Shown: positions 1 to 6,815 of the stretch, piece by piece
Numbering within the stretch: the first letter of the stretch is position 1
Layout: every line of letters starts with the position of its first letter
Assembly (NCBI GenBank): GCA_035504175.1
Contig: DATJSJ010000068.1
Span: 1 to 8,389 of the forward strand
Direction: 5' to 3'
DNA from: DATJSJ01 sp035504175
Lineage (GTDB): Bacteria; Pseudomonadota; Alphaproteobacteria; Acetobacterales; Acetobacteraceae
Length of the DNA stretch: 8,389 nt
Position numbers and translations under genes: made by a program
The notes under the pieces: model-generated
What the model saw: the letters and a program-made list of their open reading frames with translations, nothing else
What the model was told of the DNA's origin: nothing
Database searches by the model: none

Positions 1-1
1 G

Positions 2-784
<783 letters not shown>

Positions 785-808
785 GTGCTGCGCAGAGGCG
801 GGGGCAGC

Positions 809-1366
809 ATGGAAGCGGCGAGCCGGGTTGCGGTGACGGTGACGTTCCTGCGCATGGACGAGCCGCCGCGCGAGACGCCGCTGGAGCTGCCCGCCGACAC
901 CGCGCTGGTGCGGCTCGGCGCACCGACCGTGCCGTTCTACCGCTACCTCTACGCGACCGTGGGCGCGCCGTATCTCTGGTGGCTGCGCCGCGCGATGCCG
1001 GATGCAGCGCTGGCGGCATTGCTGCGCGCGCCGGAGGTGTCGATCCACGTGCTGTATCGCGATGGCGAGCCGGCCGGGTTCTTCGAGCTCGATGCGCGTC
1101 CGGGACCGGACGTCAATCTCAGCTATTTCGGCCTGATGCCGCACGCGATCGGGCGGCGGATCGGCTCGGCTTTCCTGCGTGCCGCGGTCGATGCGGCCTG
1201 GACGCAGCAGCCGCGCGGCATCACCGTCAACACCTGCACTGCCGACCATCCCCGGGCGCTGCCGGCCTATCTGCGCGCGGGTTTCCGGCCGCTGCGCACG
1301 GTGCGCGAGGTCTGGGAGGTGCCGCTGCGACTCGGACTCACGATCCCCGATTATCTGAGGGCGTGA
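809..1366 (+). CDS. GNAT-family N-acetyltransferase
   Basis: A 185-residue acetyltransferase of the Gcn5-related fold, expected to move an acetyl group from acetyl-CoA to an amine; the substrate is unknown. The acetyl-CoA-binding turn is in LSYFGLMPHAIGRRIGSAFL (about 104-123), where the G-R-R-I-G-S run stands in for the usual R/Q-x-x-G-x-G/A. It follows the strand FFELDARPGPDVNLSYF. The C-terminal block NTCTADHPRALPAYLRAGF (141-159) is the usual 'aligned partner in a GNAT' signature. The N-terminal half (PFYRYLYATVGAPYLWWLRR) is Trp/Tyr-rich. I start at the ATG at 809 because GAGG at 795-798 sits 10 nt upstream; an in-frame GTG at 785, directly after the rpoD stop, is the alternative and adds 8 residues. 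The short gap suggests co-transcription with rpoD. The fold is confident; the substrate is not predictable. Confidence 0.93.
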   Translation: MEAASRVAVTVTFLRMDEPPRETPLELPADTALVRLGAPTVPFYRYLYATVGAPYLWWLRRAMPDAALAALLRAPEVSIHVLYRDGEPAGFFELDARPGPDVNLSYFGLMPHAIGRRIGSAFLRAAVDAAWTQQPRGITVNTCTADHPRALPAYLRAGFRPLRTVREVWEVPLRLGLTIPDYLRA

Positions 1367-1503
1367 GACACCCGGTCGTCGGGGTGACGTGACGCAGCAA
1401 CCGGAGCATCGCCCGGGGCGTCGGGCCGCTTGACACGGGCGCGGCGCCGGCGCACCGGGATCTCGACAATCCGGGCTGTTTCACAGATGGCATGATTCCT
1501 GCG

Positions 1504-1533
1504 TCGAGCTCCTGCATCCCGCGCAGGAGCCGA
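1504..1533 (+). promoter_or_regulatory. Stem-loop covering the Shine-Dalgarno of the PEP-CTERM gene
   Basis: GCTCCTGC (1508-1515) and GCAGGAGC (1523-1530) are perfect inverted repeats around a 7-nt loop. Three further pairs, TCG (1504-1506) with CGA (1531-1533), extend the stem past one bulged A at 1507. The 3' arm contains GGAG (1526-1529), the only Shine-Dalgarno-like stretch before the ATG at 1543, so folding of the mRNA would hide it. There is no T-run after the stem, so a rho-independent terminator is unlikely. The repeat is seen directly; a regulatory role is inferred. Confidence 0.45.
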
Positions 1534-1542
1534 AAGCACGTC

Positions 1543-2190
1543 ATGCCGATGTCATCTCTCTGCCGCCCGCGTCGTTGCACCGCCGCCGTCGCGATCGCGA
1601 TCATTGCGACTTCGTTCTCAATCGCAGCCGTCACGCCGGCCGCGGCCCTGCCGAGCCTGACCTACGATGCGCCGGTCATCACCGCCGCCGCCGGCAGCAC
1701 GGTTGCCCTCGGCGCGACGCTCGGCATTCCCGTCGGCGATCCCGGCCTCACGACCGACGCGTTCGGCAGCGACGGGGCCACACTGGTCCTTGGGCAACCC
1801 CTGGATATCGAAGGCACCTTCTTCGGAACCCCGGCCTATCTGTTTCGCCAGGATACGCAGTGGCAGGCCCCGGCACAGAATCCGCTCGCCAATCTCTCCG
1901 TCCCTTCGGGCGGATCGGTGCATCTCGATCTCGGCCAGCTCGTGATCGGGGCCGACCTCCCGGCCGGCGATTATACGACGGACATCGGGGTCTATGTGCA
2001 GTGCCAGCTCACCTGCGTCGCGAACCCGTTCATGCCGCCCAACTTCGCCGATGCGGGCCTGCTGACGATCCGGGTGACGGCGGTGCCTGAACCCTCGCCG
2101 CTCGTGCCGCTGGCGCTGGCCTCGGGTACCGTCCTGCTCGCCATCCGGCGCCGCTCTCGCGGCAGCATCGCGATGCGATCCCCGTCCTGA
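1543..2190 (+). CDS. Secreted protein with PEP-CTERM sorting signal
   Basis: A 215-residue exported protein of unknown function. The N-terminus is a typical signal peptide: RPRR at 8-11, a hydrophobic core (TAAVAIAIIATSFSIAAV) and a likely cleavage after Ala35 (TPAAA-LPS). The mature part is Gly/Ala/Thr/Asp-rich and looks beta-rich, with one close cysteine pair (C154, C158; CQLTC). The C-terminus is a PEP-CTERM tripartite signal: VPEPS (181-185), a hydrophobic segment (PLVPLALASGTVLLAI) and an arginine cluster (RRR, 202-204), followed by an 11-residue tail. In this family the signal directs cleavage and anchoring by an exosortase, often in exopolysaccharide-producing bacteria; no exosortase gene is in the window. 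The start at 1543 is chosen because GGAG (1526-1529) lies 13 nt upstream and the signal peptide begins properly; ATG 1549 (two residues shorter) and ATG 1492 (17 residues longer, poorer signal peptide) are alternatives. Confidence 0.88.
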   Translation: MPMSSLCRPRRCTAAVAIAIIATSFSIAAVTPAAALPSLTYDAPVITAAAGSTVALGATLGIPVGDPGLTTDAFGSDGATLVLGQPLDIEGTFFGTPAYLFRQDTQWQAPAQNPLANLSVPSGGSVHLDLGQLVIGADLPAGDYTTDIGVYVQCQLTCVANPFMPPNFADAGLLTIRVTAVPEPSPLVPLALASGTVLLAIRRRSRGSIAMRSPS

Positions 2191-2200
2191 GCGGAACCGC

Positions 2201-2229
2201 TTGCACGCCGGCCCGTTGCTCGAAACAAT
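2201..2229 (+). promoter_or_regulatory. Possible weak sigma-70 promoter ahead of yihY
   Basis: TTGCAC (2201-2206) and AACAAT (2224-2229) are separated by 17 nt, the ideal spacing. They match the consensus at 3 of 6 and 4 of 6 positions. The -10-like box falls in the loop of the inverted repeat that precedes the gene. In GC-rich DNA this could be chance, and no alternative promoter is visible in the 57-nt gap. Confidence 0.2.
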
Positions 2230-2239
2230 CGAGCAACGG
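2213..2239 (+). promoter_or_regulatory. 10-bp perfect inverted repeat just upstream of the yihY start
   Basis: CCGTTGCTCG (2213-2222) and CGAGCAACGG (2230-2239) form a perfect 10-bp stem around the 7-nt loop AAACAAT. The right arm ends inside GGAG (2238-2241), the Shine-Dalgarno of the GTG start at 2248. It could be an mRNA hairpin limiting translation, an operator for a dimeric repressor, or a terminator for the gene before it, although no T-run follows. It has the same layout (7-nt loop, Shine-Dalgarno in the 3' arm) as the stem-loop before the preceding gene, but a different sequence. Confidence 0.45.
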
Positions 2240-2247
2240 AGTGGCGG

Positions 2248-3300
2248 GTGCTCAAGGCGGCGTGGCGACTTGCGAAGGACAGCGTGCTGGCGTTTCTCGC
2301 CGACGGGGCGCTGAGCCGCGGCGCGGCGATCGCGTATTACACGGTGACCTCGCTCGCGCCGGTGCTGCTGATCATGGTGGCGATCGCCGGCCTCGCCTTC
2401 GGTGAGGCCGCCGCGCAGGGCGCGATCCAGTCCAAGGTCTCCGGCCTGATGGGCCCGCAGAGTGCCGACGTGTTGACCAGCCTGATCAGGAGCGCCGGCA
2501 ACCATGCGTCGGGCGTGATCGCCAGCGTCGTCGGCGCGGTGGCGCTGCTGGTCACGGCGAGCGGCGTGTTCGGTGAGATGCAGTCGGCGTTGAATGCGAT
2601 GTGGCAGGCGCAGCCGCAGGGCTCGACGATCGGGCGGCAGATCCGCACCCGGCTGATCAGCCTCGCCCTGGTCGCGGGGCTCGGCCTGCTGCTGCTGGCC
2701 TCACTCCTGGCGAGCGCGGGGTTGACCGCGGTCGGGCGCATCCTCGGGCCTGCCCTGCCCTTCGGCGTGACGTTGCTGCATGTCGCCAACGTCGTCATGT
2801 CCCTGCTGCTGACGGCGGGCATGTTCGCCGCGATCTACAAGGTGCTGCCGGATCGCGACCTGACCTGGCGCGACGTCGCGATCGGCGCCGGCGTCACCGC
2901 GGCGCTGTTCACCATCGGCAAGACGCTGATCGGCTTCTATCTCGGCAGCAGCAGCATGGCTTCGAGCTACGGCGCCGCCGGCGGGCTGCTGATCCTTCTC
3001 GTCTGGATCTACTACTCGGCGCAGATCTTCCTGCTCGGCGCGGAGTTCACCAAGGTCTATGCGTCGGCCTACGGCAGCTTGCGTGGCACCGCTGTCGCTG
3101 CCAGCGTCGCCGCGGCCGCGGGCGAAGAGCTGCCCGGTGCGGCCGACCCGGCGCCGCCGGAGACCGCAGCCCGGACCGGCCGACCAGCCGCGCCGCCGCC
3201 CGGCCGGCGCAGCCCGTCGGCCGCCGGGTTCGCGCTGCTGGCCGGCGCCTTCCTGGCCGGCGCGCTGCTGCGGCCGTCCGGGCACCGTCACCGCTCCTGA
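2248..3300 (+). CDS. YihY/BrkB-family inner membrane protein
   Basis: A 350-residue integral membrane protein of the YihY/virulence factor BrkB family (once mislabelled RNase BN). Its molecular role is unsettled; some members have been proposed as transporters. The family core is complete: N-terminal AFLADGALSRGAAIAYYTVT, the motif IYKVLPDRDLTWRDVAIGA (196-214), and the closing block SSYGAAGGLLILLVWIYYSA (239-258), continuing into GAEFTKVYA (264-272). I count six likely membrane segments, near 28-51, 88-108, 135-160, 176-198, 208-231 and 243-266. After the core comes an Ala/Pro-rich linker (about 280-324) and an extra hydrophobic segment (AAGFALLAGAFLAGALL, 325-341) ending in a basic His/Arg tail. 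The start is GTG 2248, with GGAG (2238-2241) 6 nt upstream. It lies 57 nt after the PEP-CTERM gene on the same strand, so read-through is possible. Confidence 0.93.
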   Translation: MLKAAWRLAKDSVLAFLADGALSRGAAIAYYTVTSLAPVLLIMVAIAGLAFGEAAAQGAIQSKVSGLMGPQSADVLTSLIRSAGNHASGVIASVVGAVALLVTASGVFGEMQSALNAMWQAQPQGSTIGRQIRTRLISLALVAGLGLLLLASLLASAGLTAVGRILGPALPFGVTLLHVANVVMSLLLTAGMFAAIYKVLPDRDLTWRDVAIGAGVTAALFTIGKTLIGFYLGSSSMASSYGAAGGLLILLVWIYYSAQIFLLGAEFTKVYASAYGSLRGTAVAASVAAAAGEELPGAADPAPPETAARTGRPAAPPPGRRSPSAAGFALLAGAFLAGALLRPSGHRHRS

Positions 3301-3404
3301 CCCGTCTGGCCGGCTTCGCGCTTGCGGTGGTGACGCGGTCGCCATCCACGCCTGCCGCGGGCGGGTCCTCCGGTGCGCGCGTATGCGACGCGGCTTGCGT
3401 TGCC

Positions 3405-3683
3405 CTACCCCGGCCAGACCGGCCGCAGCACGTGCACCAGGAACAGCACCAGGAAGATCACGATCACCAGCCGCACCAGGCCGCCGAACAGCCGCGCCCC
3501 CAGCAGCACGAGCAGCAGCGCCGCAAGGATCAGGATCATGGTCTGCGCCGGCCCGCCGATCCCGGCCCGGGCAAGAAACTGGCGCAGCCCTTCGTCGATC
3601 GCGCCGACGAACCCGAACAGGATCGCCAGCGCGCTGACCAACAGCGCGAACAGCCCATGCAGCAACCGGTCGACTTCGTCCAT
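3405..3683 (-). CDS. Small membrane protein, two or three hydrophobic segments, function unknown
   Basis: A 92-residue protein read from ATG at 3683-3681 to TAG at 3407-3405 on the minus strand. A short charged N-terminus (MDEVDRLLHG) precedes a first membrane segment (LFALLVSALAILFGFVGAI, 11-29). An amphipathic loop (DEGLRQFLARAGIGGP) follows. From TMILILAALLLVLLGARLF (48-66) the chain is almost continuously hydrophobic, through LVRLVIVIFLVLFLVHVL (69-86). The alternating hydrophobic pattern with clean charged turns makes this the coding strand; the opposite strand reads as low-complexity Gln/His/Arg. A G-rich stretch (GGGGG about 4 nt before the ATG) is a weak ribosome site. I recognise no family. 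It converges on yihY and diverges from the oxidoreductase, so it is probably its own transcript. Confidence 0.72.
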   Translation of the reverse strand: MDEVDRLLHGLFALLVSALAILFGFVGAIDEGLRQFLARAGIGGPAQTMILILAALLLVLLGARLFGGLVRLVIVIFLVLFLVHVLRPVWPG

Positions 3684-3788
3684 TCGCCCCCGTCCCGCGC
3701 TCCGCGCCCGCCAGCACCGGGCCCGCGTCTGGCAATCGCCGCTCGCCGGCCCCAAGTTCCGCGCGCATTGGCCCAGGAGGATGGTGGC

Positions 3789-4562
3789 ATGGCCGGACCG
3801 GCGGAGGCGACGGCGGGACCAGCGATAGGACCGGACAGCGACGGCGTCGACCGGTCCGGCGCCGCGGCGACGGTCGCGCCGGCCCCCTCCGCGGCAACGG
3901 CCGGCCGGATCGACGTGATCTCCGACGCGATCTGCCCTTGGTGCTTCATCGGCAAGCGGCACATGGAAGGCGCGCTCGCGCGGCTGGCGCCGGAGGGGCT
4001 GCGCTTCGACGTGCACTGGCGGCCGTTCCAGCTCAATCCCGAAATGCCCCGCGCCGGGGCGGAGCGGGTCGCGTGGCGGCGCGCCAAGTTCGGCAGCGAC
4101 GCCCGGGCCGAGGAACTCGATGCCCGGGTGACCGCGGCCGCCGCCTCGGCCGGTATCGCCATGCGGCTCGACCGCATCGGCCGCACGCCGAACACGCTGG
4201 ACGCGCACCGGCTGGTCTGGCTCGCCGAGGCGGAGGGCGCGCAGGACGCCGTGGTCGAAGCCCTGTTCACGGCCTATTTCATCGAGGGCCGCGATATCGG
4301 CGACCGCGCCGAGCTGGCGGCGATCGGCGCCGGCGCCGGGCTCGACGGCGCGGCGGTGGCACGGCGGCTGGAGGGATCCGACGGCGAGCGGGAGGTACGG
4401 CGCGAGGACCGCGCCGCCCGCCGCGCCGGACTGCAGGGCGTGCCGACCTTCACGCTCGACTCGCACATCCTGTTCTCCGGCGCGGTGCCGGCGGACACGG
4501 TGGCGGAGGCGCTGCGCTCCGCCTGGCGCGTGCTGCACGGCGGCGCCACCCGCTCCGCCTGA
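3789..4562 (+). CDS. DsbA-family thiol oxidoreductase, FrnE-like
   Basis: A 257-residue thioredoxin-fold protein of the FrnE/DsbA group (COG2761-like), which includes disulfide oxidoreductases and 2-hydroxychromene-2-carboxylate isomerase relatives. The redox motif CPWC (49-52) sits in IDVISDAICPWCFIGKRHME, as expected for FrnE. The next conserved block is VHWRPFQLNPEMP (75-87). The helical insert carries TPNTLDAHRLVWLA (133-146) and ALFTAYFIEGRDIGD. The cis-proline loop is GVPTF (217-221, Pro219). Residues 1-40 form an Ala/Pro/Gly-rich extension with no clear signal peptide, so a cytoplasmic location is likely. The start is secure: AGGAGG at 3775-3780 stands 8 nt before ATG 3789. The gene is divergent from the small membrane protein and convergent with the thioesterase. 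The substrate is unknown. Confidence 0.94.
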   Translation: MAGPAEATAGPAIGPDSDGVDRSGAAATVAPAPSAATAGRIDVISDAICPWCFIGKRHMEGALARLAPEGLRFDVHWRPFQLNPEMPRAGAERVAWRRAKFGSDARAEELDARVTAAAASAGIAMRLDRIGRTPNTLDAHRLVWLAEAEGAQDAVVEALFTAYFIEGRDIGDRAELAAIGAGAGLDGAAVARRLEGSDGEREVRREDRAARRAGLQGVPTFTLDSHILFSGAVPADTVAEALRSAWRVLHGGATRSA

Positions 4563-4575
4563 GGCCCACGGTCAG

Positions 4576-4589
4576 GACGCCGGGGCGTC
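4576..4589. terminator. Small GC hairpin between convergent genes, possible bidirectional terminator
   Basis: GACGCC (4576-4581) and GGCGTC (4584-4589) are a perfect inverted repeat 14 nt after the oxidoreductase stop and 33 nt beyond the thioesterase stop. As RNA it would give a 5-bp stem with a CGGG loop. There is no T-run on either strand, so termination here is only a possibility suggested by position. Confidence 0.25.
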
Positions 4590-4621
4590 GGGCACCTTCC
4601 GGGCCAGCAGAGTCAGGCCGA

Positions 4622-5014
4622 TCAGGCCTCCGGCGGCACCGGGCGTGGCCGCCCGGCCTCGTCCAGCGCCACGAAGGTGAACTGCGCCTGGGTGACGCGC
4701 ACCATCAGGTCGGCGTCGCGCGGCCGGCGCCAGGCCTCGACATGCACCCGGATCGAGCTGCGGCCGACGGCGCGGATTTGCGCGTAGATGCTCACCTCGT
4801 CGCCGACCGCGACCGGGCGGTGGAAGGCCATGCCGTCGACCGCGACGGTGGCGCAGCGGCCGCGGGCGCGGCGCGCCGCGGCGTTGGCGCCGCCCAGATC
4901 CATCTGCCCCATCAGCCAGCCGCCGAAGATATCGCCCGACGGGTTGGTGTCGGCCGGCATCGCGATGGTCCGAATCATCGGCTCGCCTTCGGGCGGATGC
5001 TCAGGGTCGCACAT
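4622..5014 (-). CDS. Acyl-CoA thioesterase, YciA-type hotdog fold
   Basis: A 130-residue hotdog-fold thioesterase that hydrolyses acyl-CoA to free acid and CoA in the cytoplasm. The signature NPSGDIFGGWLMGQMDLGGA (24-43) matches the YciA/acyl-CoA hydrolase family; Asp39 in GQMD is the expected catalytic acid and the GDIFGG turn holds the CoA side. The second conserved block, AFHRPVAVGDEVSIYAQI (63-80), is the family's central beta segment. VEAWRRPRDADLMVRVTQAQ and FTFVALDE complete the sheet. Its length is normal for a single hotdog domain, which acts as an oligomer. ATG 5014 is supported by CGGAG 8 nt upstream on the minus strand. It is divergent from zwf across about 190 nt and convergent with the oxidoreductase. 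Chain-length preference cannot be read from sequence. Confidence 0.93.
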   Translation of the reverse strand: MCDPEHPPEGEPMIRTIAMPADTNPSGDIFGGWLMGQMDLGGANAAARRARGRCATVAVDGMAFHRPVAVGDEVSIYAQIRAVGRSSIRVHVEAWRRPRDADLMVRVTQAQFTFVALDEAGRPRPVPPEA

Positions 5015-5173
5015 GGGTCATGCTCCGATGGCAGGCGGCTTGCTTCGCGTGGCCGGGGCGCCGCGTGTCCGCCTGTCGCGACGATGCGCGGCGACCCACG
5101 ACGGACGGGTGCCGGGCCCGGACTGTCGGGCTGCGGCGCTTCCTGCTAACACGCCCGGACCGAAGCAACCGAG

Positions 5174-5189
5174 GGCCGCGTTCGCGGCC
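5174..5189. promoter_or_regulatory. GC-rich palindrome upstream of zwf
   Basis: GGCCGCG (5174-5180) and CGCGGCC (5183-5189) are a perfect inverted repeat around TT, ending a few bases before the zwf Shine-Dalgarno (AGGGGAG, 5196-5202). It lies in the roughly 190-nt gap shared by the divergent thioesterase and zwf genes, which must hold both promoters; I could not identify clear -35/-10 boxes there. It may be a repressor site or a leader hairpin, or a by-product of high GC. Confidence 0.25.
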
Positions 5190-5206
5190 AGCGCAGGGGA
5201 GTCGCC

Positions 5207-6688
5207 ATGGCGACCAGGATCATACCCGTCTCCAGCTTCGACTGTGTCATCTTCGGGGCGACCGGCGATCTGACGCTGCGCAAGCTCCTGCCCGCGCTCT
5301 ACTATCGCTTCCGCGATGGGCAGATGCCCGTGGATTCGCGCATGTTCGCGGCAGCGCGGTCGGAGCATTCCGACGAATCGTATCGCGAGCGGGCCGCGGA
5401 GGCGCTGCACCGGCACGTCGCCGGCGCCGATCTCGATGCCGAGCTGGTGCGCCGGTTTTGCGGCCAGATCACCTATGTCGCGGTGAACGCGGCGCGCGAG
5501 GATGGCTGGGGACGGCTCGCCGAGGTGCTGGCGGACGGCGTCGATCGCGTGCGGGTCTACTATCTCGCGACCTCACCCGATCTCTACGGCACGATCTGCC
5601 ACAATCTCGGCCGGCACGAGATGATCACGCCGCTGTCGCGCGTGGTGCTGGAGAAGCCGATCGGCCACGATCTCGAATCCGCGCGCGCCATCAACGACCA
5701 GGTCGGCGAGTTCTTCAGCGAGACCCAGACCTACCGGATCGATCACTATCTCGGCAAGGAGACGGTGCAGAACCTGCTGGCGCTGCGCTTCGCCAATTCG
5801 ATCTTCGAGCGGATCTGGAACACCGACGTCATCGATCACGTGCAGATCACCGTCGCCGAGACCGTCGGCGTCGAGGGTCGCGGCGGCTACTACAACGGCT
5901 CCGGCGCGCTGCGCGACATGGTGCAGAACCACATGCTGCAGCTCCTCTGCCTGATGGCGATGGAGCCGCCGGTTTCGCTCAACGCCGACCGCGTGCGCGA
6001 CGAAAAGCTGAAGGTGCTGCGGGCGCTGCGGCCGCTGGCGCCGCACGAGATCCCCTCGATCACGGTGCGCGGCCAGTACGGCCAGGGCGCGATCGACGGC
6101 AAGCCGGTGCCGGGCTACCTGCAGGATCTCGGATCCAACGAGGCGACCCGCACCGAGACCTTCGTCGCGCTGAAGGCCGAGGTGAATTCCTGGCGCTGGG
6201 CGAACGTGCCGTTCTATCTGCGCACCGGCAAGCGGCTGCCGCAGAAATTCTCGCAGATCGTGGTGCAGTTCCGCGCCCTGCCGTTCTCGATGTTCCCCTC
6301 CGAGGTCTCCGGCCTGGAGCCGAACCGGCTGATCATCCGGCTGCAGCCGGAGGAGGGCATGCGGCTCGACGTGATGACCAAGGAGCCGGGGCCGGGCGGC
6401 ATGCGGCTGTGGCAGACCGGGCTCGACATCAGCTTCGAGAAGGCTTTCGCGATCCGCTATCCGGACGCCTACGAGCGGCTGCTGATGGACACGGTGCGCG
6501 GCAATGCGACGCTGTTCATGCGCCGCGACGAGGTGGAGGCGGCCTGGACCTGGGTCGAGCCGATCCTCGAGGCCTGGGAGGCGCGGCACGACATGCCCCG
6601 CCCCTACCCGGCGGGAAGCTGGGGGCCGACCGCCTCGATCGCGCTGATCGAGCGCGACGGCCGCACCTGGCATGAGGAGCAGGGGTAG
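5207..6688 (+). CDS. zwf: Glucose-6-phosphate 1-dehydrogenase
   Basis: A 493-residue enzyme, normal length for the family. It oxidises glucose-6-phosphate to 6-phosphogluconolactone with NADP+ or NAD+, feeding the oxidative pentose phosphate and Entner-Doudoroff routes. The N-terminal Rossmann fold carries VIFGATGDLTLRKLLPALY (14-32), the coenzyme-binding GATGDL. EKPIGHDL (149-156) is the next conserved strand. The active-site signature RIDHYLGKE (177-185) binds the sugar phosphate, and the catalytic histidine is His242 in RDMVQNHMLQ. GGYYNGSGALRD has Asn230 where many homologues have Asp. The C-terminal domain includes PFYLRTGKRLPQKFSQI and ends with the usual ASIALIERDGRTW. ATG 5207 has AGGGGAG 4 nt upstream. 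No pgl, edd or gnd gene adjoins it, so it stands alone, convergent with the cupin gene. Confidence 0.98.
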   Translation: MATRIIPVSSFDCVIFGATGDLTLRKLLPALYYRFRDGQMPVDSRMFAAARSEHSDESYRERAAEALHRHVAGADLDAELVRRFCGQITYVAVNAAREDGWGRLAEVLADGVDRVRVYYLATSPDLYGTICHNLGRHEMITPLSRVVLEKPIGHDLESARAINDQVGEFFSETQTYRIDHYLGKETVQNLLALRFANSIFERIWNTDVIDHVQITVAETVGVEGRGGYYNGSGALRDMVQNHMLQLLCLMAMEPPVSLNADRVRDEKLKVLRALRPLAPHEIPSITVRGQYGQGAIDGKPVPGYLQDLGSNEATRTETFVALKAEVNSWRWANVPFYLRTGKRLPQKFSQIVVQFRALPFSMFPSEVSGLEPNRLIIRLQPEEGMRLDVMTKEPGPGGMRLWQTGLDISFEKAFAIRYPDAYERLLMDTVRGNATLFMRRDEVEAAWTWVEPILEAWEARHDMPRPYPAGSWGPTASIALIERDGRTWHEEQG

Positions 6689-6781
6689 CGCCGATCCGGC
6701 CGGCGTCGCGCACCGAACATCGATGCCGGCGAGCGGCCGCCGACGCGTCGACGACGGACGACGGAGGAGTGTCGTGTCGGT

Positions 6782-6815
6782 GCGGAGGTTCCGCGGCGTG
6801 CCTGAGCGCTCAGGC
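6782..6815. terminator. Two adjacent hairpins between convergent zwf and cupin genes
   Basis: GCGGA/TCCGC (6782-6786 and 6790-6794) and the perfect 16-base palindrome GCCTGAGCGCTCAGGC (6800-6815) lie in the convergent zwf/cupin region. The palindrome overlaps the cupin stop codon. On the plus strand it is followed by a pyrimidine-rich stretch (CTTCCTTCC) rather than a true T-run. Position and symmetry suggest a bidirectional transcription end or RNA-stabilising structure; this is inferred. The remaining gap, 6689-6781, shows only GC-rich short repeats and no gene. Confidence 0.35.

Noticed and set aside
1369..1386. CACCC/GGGTG inverted repeat after the GNAT gene as a terminator
   Set aside because: Only 5 pairs with an 8-nt loop and no T-run; too weak to support.
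1430..1470. Perfect TTGACA (1430-1435) upstream of the PEP-CTERM gene as a promoter
   Set aside because: No -10-like box at 16-18 nt; the nearest, GACAAT at 1465-1470, is 29 nt away, too far for sigma-70.
2601..4562. Long plus-strand open frame running through yihY and the small membrane gene into the oxidoreductase
   Set aside because: Only the part from ATG 3789 reads as protein. The upstream part is low-complexity Arg/Ala/Gln/His in the wrong frame of yihY and opposite the membrane gene.
4572..4621. Minus-strand reading IGLTLLARKVPDAPAS just after the thioesterase stop, as a lost C-terminus or gene remnant
   Set aside because: Upstream in that frame it is only an out-of-frame reading of the thioesterase, with no start or family match, and the thioesterase already ends normally.
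5144..5152. TGCTAACAC as an extended -10 box for zwf
   Set aside because: Only three of six -10 positions match and no acceptable -35 is found 16-18 nt upstream.
5020..6675. 551-residue plus-strand open frame overlapping zwf
   Set aside because: Arg/Ala-rich out-of-frame reading of zwf, a usual effect of GC-rich codon use; zwf itself is unmistakable.
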